Translations under genes and position numbers: made by a program | Notes under the pieces: generated by a model | What the model saw: only the letters and a program-made list of their open reading frames with translations | Databases searched by the model: none | What the model was told of the DNA's origin: nothing | Origin: Rhodospirillum rubrum ATCC 11170 | GTDB lineage: Bacteria; Pseudomonadota; Alphaproteobacteria; Rhodospirillales; Rhodospirillaceae | Length of the DNA: 64,000 bases | Assembly (NCBI RefSeq): GCF_000013085.1 | Contig: NC_007643.1 | Coordinates: forward strand, 1,225,001-1,289,000 | Reading direction: 5' to 3' | Shown here: one piece after another, positions 9,150-17,261 of the stretch | How positions within the stretch are numbered: position 1 is the stretch's first letter | Layout: every line of letters begins with the position of its first letter

Positions 9150-9410
9150 CGGACTCTCTCCCTGGGGCCATCGGCGCGATTTGTTTCGATCGCTTCTTAT
9201 GTCAAGCACATGGCCGGCGGCGCCGGCCGGGTCAACGGCCGCCGCCCAGAAAGACGGGAAATGTCTAAAGCACTGCGAAAGCGGCTAATTTCGCGTCCTT
9301 TCCGGCTTCTTTGGAGAAATTCCTGGACGGCGCCGTCCGCCGGGGGTGCACTACCAGCCAGAGGGCTGGCATGGGCCGCCCGGGCGGCTTGAGGGGAGTG
9401 ACCACCGGCC

Positions 9411-10331
9411 ATGGACCGGCTGACGTTGATGGAGACTTTTACCAAGGTCGCGGAGTTGGGCAGCTTTTCGCGGGCAGCCGAACGCTTGGGGCTGTCGCGC
9501 TCGGTGGTCAGCAAATATGTCTCGGCGCTTGAGGACCGGCTGGGGGCGCGTCTGGTCAACCGCACCACCCGGCGGCTGTCACTGACCGAGGTCGGCGAGG
9601 TCTATCTGCTGCGCTGTCAGGCGATCCTCGCCGATCTGGAAGAGGCCGAGCAGGCGGCCGGGGCCCTGCATGGCGCGGCGCGCGGCACCTTGCGGATCAA
9701 TGCCCCGATGTCCTTTGGCTTTCGCCATCTCGCCGCGGCCATTCCACCGTTTCTGGCCCATCATCCCGGCCTTGGCGTCGATATGACGCTGGATGACCGT
9801 TTCGTCGATCTGCTCGATGCCGGTTTCGATGTCGCCGTGCGGATCGGCAGCCTGCCCGATAGCAGCCTGATCGCCGTGCGGTTGGCGCCGCTGCATATCG
9901 TCGTTTGCGCCAGCCCGGAGTACATCAAGGCCCAGGGCGCCCCCGAGCGGCCCGAGGATCTGACCGGGCATAATTGCCTGATCTACAGCCTGCAGCGCTT
10001 TGGCGATCTTTATCCGCTGGTTCACGCCGGGGGCGGCGAACAGGTCAGCGTGCCGGTCCATGGGCGCTTCCGCGCCAACAACGGCGACGCCTTGCGGGCG
10101 GCGGCGGTGGCGGGGGGCGGGGTGATGATCTCGCCGACTTTCCTGTGCGGCGATGACCTGCGGGCCGGCCGGCTGGTGCGCCTGCTGCCCGAGTGGACCG
10201 GCCCCGAGCAGGGGATCAATGCCGTCTATCCCCATAATCGCCATGTCTCGGCCAAGGTTCGCGCCTTTGTCGATCACCTGAAGGGCTGGTGCGGCAAACT
10301 GCCCTATTGGGACGAGGGGGTGTTTCCCTAG
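9411..10331 (+). CDS. LysR-family transcriptional regulator
   Basis: 306 residues. The N-terminal winged helix-turn-helix (about 1-60) includes [21 protein letters not shown] and [14 protein letters not shown], typical of the CrgA/DsdC-like LysR branch. A periplasmic-binding-protein-like effector domain fills residues 90-300. The effector is unknown. It is divergent from the amino-acid dehydrogenase with a 261-bp gap between the two starts, so that gene is the obvious candidate target together with autoregulation. A family-1 repeat follows the stop codon directly. Confidence 0.92.
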   Translation: MDRLTLMETFTKVAELGSFSRAAERLGLSRSVVSKYVSALEDRLGARLVNRTTRRLSLTEVGEVYLLRCQAILADLEEAEQAAGALHGAARGTLRINAPMSFGFRHLAAAIPPFLAHHPGLGVDMTLDDRFVDLLDAGFDVAVRIGSLPDSSLIAVRLAPLHIVVCASPEYIKAQGAPERPEDLTGHNCLIYSLQRFGDLYPLVHAGGGEQVSVPVHGRFRANNGDALRAAAVAGGGVMISPTFLCGDDLRAGRLVRLLPEWTGPEQGINAVYPHNRHVSAKVRAFVDHLKGWCGKLPYWDEGVFP

Positions 10332-10337
10332 CCCCCA

Positions 10338-10410
10338 AGCAAATCCCCGAGCGATCTGAGCCAGAGTGCGCCGATGATTTTCTTGATGATCAAGCTCTTA
10401 GAGCGCTGGG
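10338..10410 (+). repeat. Interspersed intergenic repeat, family 1, copy B
   Basis: It shares with copy A the pieces AAATCCCCGAGCG, CCAGAGTGCG and GATGATTTTCTT, and ends in TCTTAGAGCGC. It lies seven bases after the LysR stop codon, on the same strand as copy A. Confidence 0.6.
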
Positions 10411-10531
10411 CGGCGAGCGGAGTCCCCGCGCGCCGGCCTCAGGGTCACCGCCGGGTGCTTGCGGCAAGGGCGGCGCCTCGTTAAGGTGCGCGACCTTTTC
10501 ATCATCCCCCAGAATTCAACGGAGACCGGGC

Positions 10532-10813
10532 ATGGACGTGCTTGAGGACGAAGTTCCCGTCGGCGGTGTCGCTCAGGATATCGGTGGCGTGGCCGCCGAC
10601 CAGTTGCGCAGCATCGTCGAGCGGATTGAACGCCTTGAAGAAGAAAAGGCCAATATCGCCAACGATATCAAGGAAGTCTACTCCGAGGCCAAGGGCAATG
10701 GCTTCGATGCCAAGATCATCCGCAAGGTGGTCGCCCTGCGCAAGAAGGACAAGCACGATCTGGCCGAGGAAGAGGAACTGCTCGCCCTCTACCGGGCGGC
10801 CGTCGGCGTCTGA
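10532..10813 (+). CDS. gapR: GapR-family nucleoid-associated DNA-binding protein (DUF2312)
   Basis: A 93-residue protein. GapR binds overtwisted, AT-rich DNA ahead of replication and transcription machinery in Caulobacter and is widespread in alphaproteobacteria. The core [19 protein letters not shown], then [12 protein letters not shown], then [17 protein letters not shown], is the family signature: a long coiled-coil helix followed by the DNA-contacting basic segment. The ATG at 10532 has GGAG about eight bases upstream. The longer in-frame extension up to 10289 overlaps the LysR gene and the repeat, so it is rejected. It is monocistronic, closed by a strong hairpin. Confidence 0.93.
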   Translation: MDVLEDEVPVGGVAQDIGGVAADQLRSIVERIERLEEEKANIANDIKEVYSEAKGNGFDAKIIRKVVALRKKDKHDLAEEEELLALYRAAVGV

Positions 10814-10853
10814 GCGCGCATCACGGGCCGGCCCCTCGGCCGGTCCGTTTCCA

Positions 10854-10901
10854 CCAAACGCCAAGGCCCGCCTCCTATCCGGGGCGGGCCTTGGCGTTTG
10901 G
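10854..10901 (+). terminator. Perfect 19-bp hairpin after gapR
   Basis: Arms at 10854-10872 and 10883-10901 pair perfectly around a 10-base loop. There is no long T-run, so it may act as a transcript-stabilising end or a bidirectional barrier. A second nested hairpin (ACACC..GGTGT enclosing CCGCG/CGCGG) follows at 10914-10963. Confidence 0.7.
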
Positions 10902-10984
10902 CGCTGACCGAAAACACCAATACCGCCCTGACCGCGAAACGCGGGGGCGGTAATCGGCGGTGTCTAACGGAACCCGGGCACTTC

Positions 10985-11050
10985 TCCAGATCAAACCGCG
11001 TTGAATGACCAGCATCCAACGCAAGCGCTTTGATCCAGAGTCCAAAGTTT
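10985..11050 (+). repeat. Interspersed intergenic repeat, family 2, copy 1
   Basis: It contains AGATCAAACCGCGTTGAATG followed by CTTTGATCCAGAG and TTTCAAGCGGCGA. It resembles 22505-22580, 30544-30650 and, inverted, 37983-38069. Confidence 0.55.
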
Positions 11051-11099
11051 CAAGCGGCGAGACCCCGGAAAAACCACGAGGTCCTTGCCACCCGAATCC

Positions 11100-11306
11100 C
11101 TAGAAGCCTTCGCGCTCTAGACGCTTGCGTTCGAGCTTGCGGGCGCGGCGCACGGCTTCGGCCTTTTCGCGGGCCCGCTTCTCGGAGGGCTTCTCGAAAT
11201 TGCGGCGAAGCTTCATCTCGCGAAACACGCCTTCGCGCTGCATCTTCTTCTTCAGCGCCTTCAACGCCTGATCGACGTTGTTGTCGCGCACCAGAACCTG
11301 AACCAG
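11100..11306 (-). CDS. rpsU: 30S ribosomal protein S21, apparently starting at CTG
   Basis: 68 residues matching S21 over the whole length: [19 protein letters not shown], then [17 protein letters not shown] and a basic tail. S21 contacts the platform of the 30S subunit and helps initiation. Family proteins begin at or one residue before QVLV. No ATG, GTG or TTG stands there; the codon in the right place is CTG at 11306-11304, with AGGAG six bases upstream. An ATG start at 11342 would add 12 unrelated residues and has only a weak ribosome-binding site, so I chose CTG. Monocistronic, facing gapR. Confidence 0.9.
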   Translation of the reverse strand: MVQVLVRDNNVDQALKALKKKMQREGVFREMKLRRNFEKPSEKRAREKAEAVRRARKLERKRLEREGF

Positions 11307-11628
11307 GGCTCTCTCTCCTTCGACTTGAGACCCCCCTCCCATTCACCGCCTGTGCCGGGGGCGGGGAGGGTCGCGTTATGACAGTCACCGATCTAGCATC
11401 GGAAACACAAACCGTGCGGACATGGTCAGACCAGCCCGGAGGCGCGCTTCCTATCATAGGAAAACGACGGTGGAAAGGAAATTGTCCAAGCGGCGCAGAC
11501 ACCCAGCTTGAACCCGGACCCTTTTCAAACGACCGGCCACCCCAGTGCCAATGACCCGGGGTCGAGGCGGGCTTTTTAGCATGGAACGGCGGTTTACCCA
11601 AGAGGCCAGCGCGGGCATAATCGCCGCC

Positions 11629-12168
11629 ATGGCTATTCTGAAGATCGCAAGGATGGGAATGCCGGTTTTGGCGGGAATCGCCCGACCGGTCGAAGATCCC
11701 ACCGACCCAAAGATCCACCGTCTGGTGGCCGATATGATCGAGACCCTGGCCGACTCGGGTGGGGTCGGCCTTGCCGCGCCCCAGGTCCATGTGCCCTTGC
11801 GGGTGATGATCTTCCACGTTCCGGCCAACCGCTCGACCGAGGCCGAGGGGGCGGTGCCGCTGACCGTTCTGATCAATCCGCAACTGACGCCGCTGGGCGA
11901 AGAGATGGTCGAGGATTGGGAGGGCTGCCTGTCGCTGCCCGGGCTCACCGGTCTGGTGCCCCGCTATCGGTCCTTGCGCTATCGCGGCGTCGATCTGGAC
12001 GGGCGGGAGGTCGAACGCGAAGCCCGCGATTTCCATGCCCGGGTCGTTCAGCACGAATATGACCATCTTGACGGTGTGCTTTATCCGCGCCGTCTGCGCG
12101 ATCCCAGCCAGTTCGGTTTCGTCGAAGAAATTCGCAAGGCGCTGGCGGCCAACCGCGAGCAGCCATAG
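11629..12168 (+). CDS. def: Peptide deformylase
   Basis: 179 residues; removes the formyl group from nascent N-terminal methionine. All three class motifs are present: GVGLAAPQ (45-52), EGCLS with metal ligand Cys100, and HEYDH (142-146) with the two histidine ligands and the catalytic glutamate. The start at 11629 gives the family N-terminus AILKIARMG. It is not next to fmt, so it is a stand-alone copy and possibly one of several deformylases in the genome. A hairpin at 12220-12246 separates it from the COQ9 gene. Confidence 0.93.
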   Translation: MAILKIARMGMPVLAGIARPVEDPTDPKIHRLVADMIETLADSGGVGLAAPQVHVPLRVMIFHVPANRSTEAEGAVPLTVLINPQLTPLGEEMVEDWEGCLSLPGLTGLVPRYRSLRYRGVDLDGREVEREARDFHARVVQHEYDHLDGVLYPRRLRDPSQFGFVEEIRKALAANREQP

Positions 12169-12219
12169 ATTTAAGGACGCGGGGATTTTCCGCGCCCACC
12201 GCTCGAGCCCCCTTTAACG

Positions 12220-12246
12220 CCGGGACCAGGGTCGATTTGGTCCCGG
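12220..12246 (+). terminator. Hairpin between def and the COQ9 gene
   Basis: Perfect 9-bp arms (CCGGGACCA / TGGTCCCGG) with a 9-base loop. The following TTTT is separated by a GC-rich stretch, so termination may be weak. Confidence 0.5.
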
Positions 12247-12273
12247 CCCGCGCTTTTGGTCTGGAGATTGTCC

Positions 12274-12948
12274 ATGGAGTACAGCGACATCAGGGACCGC
12301 ATTCTGCTTGCGACCCTTCCCAACGTCCCTTTCGATGGGTGGTCGGGCAAGGCTTTGCGCCTGGGGGCCGAAAGCGCCGGTTTCGACCGCGAGGCCGCCG
12401 ATCGGGCCTTTCCCGGCGGGCCGGCCGAAGCCGTCGGTCATTTCATCGATCTGGCCAACCGGATGATGGAGGCCGATCTGGGCGCCCGGGACCTGTCGGG
12501 GCTGAAGCTTCCTGAAAAGATCCATCTGGCGATCAAGCTGCGGCTGGAACGCTGGGCCGGCGACCGCGAGGCGGTGCGTCGCGGGCTGGCTTTGCTCAGC
12601 CTTCCCGGCCATGCCCGGCTGTCGCTGAAATCCACCTATGCCACGGTCGATGGCATCTGGCATGCGGTGGGCGATCGCAGCGTTGATTTCAGCTTCTATA
12701 CCAAGCGCGCCGAACTGGCCGCGATCTATGGCGCGACCCTGCTGGTCTGGCTGGAGGATACTTCCGAGGAGTCGGCTGAAACCTGGGCCTTCCTCGACCG
12801 GCGGCTTGAGGGCGTCATCCGCCTGCGCAAGGCGCGGGCCAAGCTGCGCGAGCGCATGACCCATCTGCCCACTCTGCCGCGCCTGCTCAATCCGCTGGAC
12901 TTGGTACGCAAACCCTTCGGCCTGATGCGCTCGATGCGCATGCGCTGA
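12274..12948 (+). CDS. COQ9 family protein, ubiquinone biosynthesis
   Basis: 224 residues. COQ9 proteins bind isoprene lipids and assist the COQ7 hydroxylase step of ubiquinone synthesis. The N-terminal TetR-like fold (about 1-70) is followed by the characteristic segment IKLRLERWAGDREAVRRGLA, then HAVGDRSVDFSFYTKRAELA and YGATLLVWLED, which form the lipid-binding face. The start at 12274 has GGAG eight bases upstream. The C-terminal helix is Arg- and Met-rich. It is monocistronic between two hairpins. Confidence 0.92.
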   Translation: MEYSDIRDRILLATLPNVPFDGWSGKALRLGAESAGFDREAADRAFPGGPAEAVGHFIDLANRMMEADLGARDLSGLKLPEKIHLAIKLRLERWAGDREAVRRGLALLSLPGHARLSLKSTYATVDGIWHAVGDRSVDFSFYTKRAELAAIYGATLLVWLEDTSEESAETWAFLDRRLEGVIRLRKARAKLRERMTHLPTLPRLLNPLDLVRKPFGLMRSMRMR

Positions 12949-12970
12949 GGCTTTTGGCCTTGGACGATCC

Positions 12971-12999
12971 CGGGGGAGGCCGCTTCACAGCCTCCCCCG
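12971..12999. terminator. Bidirectional hairpin between converging COQ9 gene and prpE
   Basis: Perfect 10-bp arms CGGGGGAGGC / GCCTCCCCCG with a 9-base loop, placed between two converging genes. No T-run in either direction. Confidence 0.6.
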
Positions 13000-13014
13000 A
13001 GGTTTAAGGACGGA

Positions 13015-14919
13015 TCAGACGCGCTTGCGCGCCAAGCCGATGCTTTCCAGGGCCTCTTCGATTTCGGGCAGGATGCCCGGATCGTCGATGGTCGCGGGCA
13101 TCTTGAAGGCCTCGTTGTCGGCGATCTTTTGCATGGTGCCGCGCAGGATCTTGCCCGAGCGCGTCTTGGGCAGGCGCGGCACGACCACGGTCTGCTTATA
13201 GGCCGCCACCGGGCCGATCTGGTCGCGGACCAGGGCGGCGCATTCCTTGGCGATCTGCGCCGGTTCGGTGGTGATGCCGGCCTTCAGGCAGACGAAGCCC
13301 AGCGGCACCTGTCCCTTGAGATCGTCGGAAATGCCGATGACGGCGCATTCGGCCACCGCCGGATGGCCGGCCAGCACCTCTTCCATGGCCCCGGTCGACA
13401 GGCGATGGCCGGCGACATTGATGATGTCGTCGGTGCGGGTCATCACATAGATATAGCCTTCGTCGTCGATGAACCCGGCGTCACCGCTTTTGTAATAGCC
13501 GGGGAAGTCGGCGAGATAGGCTTGACGGAAGCGCGCCTCGGCGTTCCACAGCGTGGTCAGCGTGCCCGGGGGCAGGGGCAGTTTGCAGACCAGGGCGCCG
13601 ATCTGTCCGGGATTGACCTCGTGGTTGGTGTCATCCAGAACCCGCACGTCCCAGCCCGGGGCGGCCAGGGTCGGGCTGCCGTGCTTGACCGGGTAAAGGT
13701 GCAAGCCCAGGCAATTGGCGGCGATCGCCCAGCCGGTTTCCGTCTGCCACCAATGATCGATGACCGGAACGCCCAGCTTGTGTTCGGCCCAGTCGATGGT
13801 CGCCGGATCGCAGCGCTCGCCGGCCAGGAACAGGGCGCGCAACGACGACAGGTCGTATTTGCCGATTTCCAGGCCGTCGGGATCCTCGCGCTTGATGGCG
13901 CGGAAGGCGGTGGGGGCGGTGAACAAGGTCGCCACCTTGTGCTCGGCGATCACCCGCCAGAAGGTGCCGGCATCGGGGGTGCCCACCGGCTTGCCCTCGA
14001 ACACCAAGGTGGTGGCGCCAAGCAACAGCGGGGCGTAGCAGATATAGGAATGGCCGACCACCCAGCCGACATCGGAAGCCGCCCAGAACACGTCGCCCGG
14101 GCTCATGTTGTAGATCGCCTTCATTGTCCAGCGCAGGGCGACGGCGTGGCCGCCGTTGTCGCGCACCACCCCCTTGGGCTGGCCGGTGGTGCCCGACGTA
14201 TAGAGGATATAAAGCGGATCGGTGGCCGCCACCGGCACGCAGTCATGCGGCGTGGTGGTTTCCAGGGCGAGGGCCCAATCAATATCGCCGGGGTTGGACA
14301 AATCGGCCCGGGCTTCCTCGCGCTGCCAGACGATCACCGAGTCGGGCTTGTGGGCGGACAGGCGGATCGCCTCGTCGACCAGCGGCTTATAGGCGATCAC
14401 CCGGTTGGGTTCGATGCCGCAGGAGGCGGCGACGATGGCCTTGGGCTGGGCGTCGTTGATGCGGGTTGCCAGCTCATTGGGCGCGAAGCCGCCGAACACC
14501 ACGGAATGGATGGCGCCCAGGCGGGCGCAGGCCAACATGGCGACAAGGCTTTCGGGGATCATCGGCATATAAAGGATGACCCGGTCGCCCTTGCCGACAC
14601 CCCGGCTGGCCAGCACGCCGGCGAAGCCCGCCACCTGATCCTTCAGGGTTTTATAGCTGATCGTGCGTTTGGCGCCGGTGATGGCGCTGTCATAGATGAT
14701 CGCCGCCTGATCGCCCCGACCCTCGTCGACATGACGGTCGACGGCGTTATAACAAGTGTTGAGCTCGCCGCCGGCGAACCAGCGGTACAGGGGGGCCTGG
14801 GACTCGTCGAGCACGCGATCCCAGGGTTTGGTCCACACGATATCGCGCGCGGCGTCTCCCCAGAAGCCTTCCTTGTCGGTGATGGACCGCTGGTAGGCCT
14901 CTTCGTAGGCATTGGTCAT
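13015..14919 (-). CDS. prpE: Propionyl-CoA synthetase (propionate-CoA ligase)
   Basis: A 634-residue adenylate-forming enzyme activating propionate to propionyl-CoA through the acyl-AMP. The P-loop-like YTSGTTGQPKGVV, the adenine-site motif HWWQTETGWA, the hinge aspartate region SGDAGF, and the C-terminal catalytic lysine in LPKTRSGKILRGT are all present. The segment MTRTDDIINVAGHRLSTG is typical of PrpE and acetyl-CoA synthetases. Overall resemblance (FGGFAPNELATRI, WAASDVGWVVGHSYI) favours PrpE over Acs. The start at 14919 gives the family N-terminus; the longer frame adds 32 basic residues. It has a ~400-bp leader holding a direct repeat. The role fits propionyl-CoA metabolism in a purple bacterium. 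Confidence 0.92.
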   Translation of the reverse strand: MTNAYEEAYQRSITDKEGFWGDAARDIVWTKPWDRVLDESQAPLYRWFAGGELNTCYNAVDRHVDEGRGDQAAIIYDSAITGAKRTISYKTLKDQVAGFAGVLASRGVGKGDRVILYMPMIPESLVAMLACARLGAIHSVVFGGFAPNELATRINDAQPKAIVAASCGIEPNRVIAYKPLVDEAIRLSAHKPDSVIVWQREEARADLSNPGDIDWALALETTTPHDCVPVAATDPLYILYTSGTTGQPKGVVRDNGGHAVALRWTMKAIYNMSPGDVFWAASDVGWVVGHSYICYAPLLLGATTLVFEGKPVGTPDAGTFWRVIAEHKVATLFTAPTAFRAIKREDPDGLEIGKYDLSSLRALFLAGERCDPATIDWAEHKLGVPVIDHWWQTETGWAIAANCLGLHLYPVKHGSPTLAAPGWDVRVLDDTNHEVNPGQIGALVCKLPLPPGTLTTLWNAEARFRQAYLADFPGYYKSGDAGFIDDEGYIYVMTRTDDIINVAGHRLSTGAMEEVLAGHPAVAECAVIGISDDLKGQVPLGFVCLKAGITTEPAQIAKECAALVRDQIGPVAAYKQTVVVPRLPKTRSGKILRGTMQKIADNEAFKMPATIDDPGILPEIEEALESIGLARKRV

Positions 14920-15138
14920 GGTTGGTTTCTCCCCTCGACGGTAACGTTTTTTCAGGCGCTTCGCCGAAGCGCCGGGACCCCGCGTCCGCAGAGCGCTTAA
15001 GAGCCCCCTTGGCACGCGGTCCTCTTATCCTCGATCGGTCGGGTGTGTTTTGCCCGAACTGCGCGCCGCAGTGTGCGGTAGGTCGGGGCGGGTTGCAAAG
15101 CCCCCTTTGAAATACCATTCGCGGAAACCCGTGGGGTT

Positions 15139-15159
15139 ACGCAAGAATAATACGCAAGA
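15139..15159. promoter_or_regulatory. Direct repeat upstream of prpE, possible operator
   Basis: Two exact ACGCAAGA octamers separated by ATAAT, so the repeat period is 13 bp. It lies ~220 bp upstream of the prpE start. The binding protein is unknown and the call rests on the repeat alone. Confidence 0.3.
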
Positions 15160-15170
15160 TCGCGGTCATG

Positions 15171-15201
15171 AAAAACCCCGCCTCCCGAGAAGGGGGCGGG
15201 G
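15171..15201 (-). terminator. Rho-independent terminator of the DUF465 gene
   Basis: Read leftward, a GC-rich stem (CCCCGCC / GGCGGGG) is followed by TTTTT. It is downstream of the minus-strand DUF465 gene. Confidence 0.8.
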
Positions 15202-15328
15202 CGAGCGCCGCTAAGCGGGCGCCACAGGGCAAGGAGCACTGTTCGGGCCGATCAATCCGTGCTTCGACCGCGCCGTGCTATGGCCGCGTCGGGAAACGCG
15301 GCGCGCCGGGGTCAGAATGCGCCGGTTG

Positions 15329-15496
15329 TCAGCGCGCCTCCATGCGGTGGATTTCGTCTTTGATACGGAGTTTCTGGCGTTTCAAGGTAGTGACGACCGA
15401 GGTATCGGGGATCGGTCGTGTAGCCTCGTGTTCCAGTCGCTCTTCCAGTTCCGCATGGCGGTTGTTAAGAGCATCCTTGCGAGCGTCCTGACCCAT
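15329..15496 (-). CDS. DUF465 (YdcH-like) small coiled-coil protein
   Basis: 55 residues. The pattern RHAELEERLEHEATRP, then VVTTLKRQKLRIKDEIHRM, is the DUF465/YdcH signature: two short amphipathic helices. The start at 15496 follows a perfect AAGGAGGA; a longer frame to 15688 crosses the hairpin region and is rejected. Function is unknown in the family. A second DUF465 gene lies at 17010, with phosphofructokinase between them. Confidence 0.88.
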   Translation of the reverse strand: MGQDARKDALNNRHAELEERLEHEATRPIPDTSVVTTLKRQKLRIKDEIHRMEAR

Positions 15497-15682
15497 TGAA
15501 TGGTCCTCCTTACTCGTTTCAGAGACAAGAAGAAGCCTACCATCGTCGTTCCCGGGAAGCCAGTGGTCATGTTGTGGCGAAAAAAGGAAAAGACGGGGGC
15601 CAAGCCCAAGAGTTGCATGACAAGTCACCCCTTTCCCTGAGGGGGTTTTTTTAGTGGGGGCATACGAAGGGTTATTGGCCGA

Positions 15683-15718
15683 AAACAAAGGCGACCGCCG
15701 AGTTTTTCGGCGGTCGCC
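15683..15718 (-). terminator. Terminator downstream of phosphofructokinase
   Basis: A perfect 12-bp stem (GGCGACCGCCGA at 15690-15701 and its complement at 15707-15718) with a 5-base loop. Leftward it is followed by TTTGTTTT. Confidence 0.85.
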
Positions 15719-15769
15719 CCAACGACTCGGGCTGGCTTTAAAAGCAAAACCCGGCTAAACGAAAGAATA

Positions 15770-16870
15770 TTACGCGGCGCCGATTTCGCCGACATAGATG
15801 CCCAGGCCGCGGGCGGCATGGACCAGGGTACCATTGGGATCAAGGCTGCGCGGTCCGATGCAGACCTCTTCCAGCGGCACGTCGACGACGCCCCGGTCCT
15901 GCCAAGCCACCATGCGGCCGAATTTGCGCGCCGCCACCAGATCGACGGCATGGACGCCGAAGGCCGAGGCGAGGAGGCGGTCGCGCATCGAAGGAATGCC
16001 GCCGCGCTGGACGTGGCCGAGGATGGTCACCCGGGTTTCGGTGCCGGTGTCCTGGGCGATGCGGTCGGACAGATACTGGCTGATGCCGCCATAGCGGGTT
16101 TGGCCACCGGCATAGGCCACGGTGGCGCGCTCGCCCTCGGGGGTCAGCACGCCCTCGGCGACGACGATCAGGGCGTGGCTGCGGCCTTCCTGCTGAACCT
16201 CGCGGATGCGCTTGGCCACGCCTTCCAGGGTATAGGGGATCTCGGGGATCAAGATGACATCGGCGCCGCCGGCGATGCCGGCGCTGACGGCGATATGGCC
16301 GGCGTCGCGGCCCATGACTTCCAGGATCATCACCCGGTGGTGACTGGCAGCGGTCGCCTGCAGACGGTCCAGGGCCTCGGTCACCACATTGGTGGCGGTG
16401 GAGAAGCCGACGGCGTATTCGGTGCCGTGAACATCGTTGTCGATGGTCTTGGGCACGCCGACCATGCCGATGCTGCCCTTGTCGCACAGCTTCTTGAGAA
16501 TGCGCATCGAGCCGTCGCCGCCGACCACCACCAGGGCGTCGAGTTCCAGGCTGTGGAAGCCGTCGACGAAGTCAAGCGAGCGGTCGGTCTTGGAACCGTC
16601 GGCCATGGGGAAGGCGAAGGGGTCGCCCTTGTTGACGGTACCCAGAACGGTGCCGCCGGCGCGCAGAATGTCGAAGCCCGAAAACATTTCCGAGTCGAGC
16701 TCGCGGTAGCGCAAGGGGCGGTCCATCAGCCCCATGGTTCCGTCGAGAATACCGAACACTTTCCAGCCGTAGGCCCGGCGGGCGCGGTGGGTAACCGCCC
16801 GGATCACCGCGTTGAGCCCGGCGCAATCGCCGCCGCTGGTGAGTACTCCGATGCGTCTAATCTCGGCCAT
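15770..16870 (-). CDS. pfkA: 6-phosphofructokinase, group III type; phosphoryl donor uncertain
   Basis: 366 residues. Phosphorylates fructose 6-phosphate. TSGGDCAGLN (11-20) binds the phosphoryl donor, GGDGS is at 117-121, PKTIDND at 140-146 carries the catalytic aspartate, and MGRDAGH and HVQRGG bind the sugar. The donor-determining positions are mixed. Gly120 matches ATP enzymes (PPi enzymes have Asp). Lys141 matches PPi enzymes and some ATP enzymes of group III. I lean to ATP with low certainty. The gene is monocistronic with a clear terminator. Confidence 0.92.
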   Translation of the reverse strand: MAEIRRIGVLTSGGDCAGLNAVIRAVTHRARRAYGWKVFGILDGTMGLMDRPLRYRELDSEMFSGFDILRAGGTVLGTVNKGDPFAFPMADGSKTDRSLDFVDGFHSLELDALVVVGGDGSMRILKKLCDKGSIGMVGVPKTIDNDVHGTEYAVGFSTATNVVTEALDRLQATAASHHRVMILEVMGRDAGHIAVSAGIAGGADVILIPEIPYTLEGVAKRIREVQQEGRSHALIVVAEGVLTPEGERATVAYAGGQTRYGGISQYLSDRIAQDTGTETRVTILGHVQRGGIPSMRDRLLASAFGVHAVDLVAARKFGRMVAWQDRGVVDVPLEEVCIGPRSLDPNGTLVHAARGLGIYVGEIGAA

Positions 16871-17009
16871 GACATGTTCCCTTGATCGGATATGATGTTA
16901 TTTGTTCTGGGTGGTTGCTCGCAACCACGGTGGGTCAATTCGGCTTTGGACTCAAGGTATAACACGCCAGCCATACCGTTCTCTCCGGACTTCTGCTAGT
17001 GTCAAATCC

Positions 17010-17261
17010 ATGACCTCGGACTCCGGGGTGACCGTTCCAGGAGGGGTGCCAGGCGTGGACGATCATGAGCTTGATGGCCTGAGGGCCAAGCTAGAGGAAT
17101 TACGCACGGAACACCGTGACCTTGACGCGGTGATCGCCCGGATCACCGAGAACATGCCCTTTGACATGATTCAGATGCAGCGGCTGAAAAAGCGTAAGCT
17201 TGCCCTCAAGGATCAGATCTCGCGTCTTGAAAACCGGATGATCCCCGACATCATTGCCTGA
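17010..17261 (+). CDS. DUF465 (YdcH-like) protein, second copy
   Basis: 83 residues. An N-terminal tail of ~18 residues precedes the DUF465 core (ELDGLRAKLEELRTEHRDLD, then MIQMQRLKKRKLALKDQI). The ATG at 17010 is chosen; a GTG at about residue 16 would remove most of the tail. Function unknown. Its last 11 bp overlap the end of the converging gene at 17251. Confidence 0.85.
   Translation: MTSDSGVTVPGGVPGVDDHELDGLRAKLEELRTEHRDLDAVIARITENMPFDMIQMQRLKKRKLALKDQISRLENRMIPDIIA

Larger units (their letters stand above)
14920..15328. other. Gene-free interval between prpE and the DUF465 gene
   Basis: 409 bases without a credible gene. It holds the presumed prpE leader, the direct repeat ACGCAAGA-ATAAT-ACGCAAGA (15139-15159) and a terminator at 15171-15201 reading leftward. 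Small frames here have no ribosome-binding site and no recognisable product. Confidence 0.6.

Noticed and set aside
13129-15000. Long plus-strand open frame opposite prpE
   Set aside because: It is the antisense shadow of a clear adenylate-forming enzyme; no ribosome-binding site and no family resemblance.
15016-15328. Small plus-strand genes in the prpE-DUF465 gap
   Set aside because: No ribosome-binding sites, overlap with a terminator hairpin, and no recognisable product.
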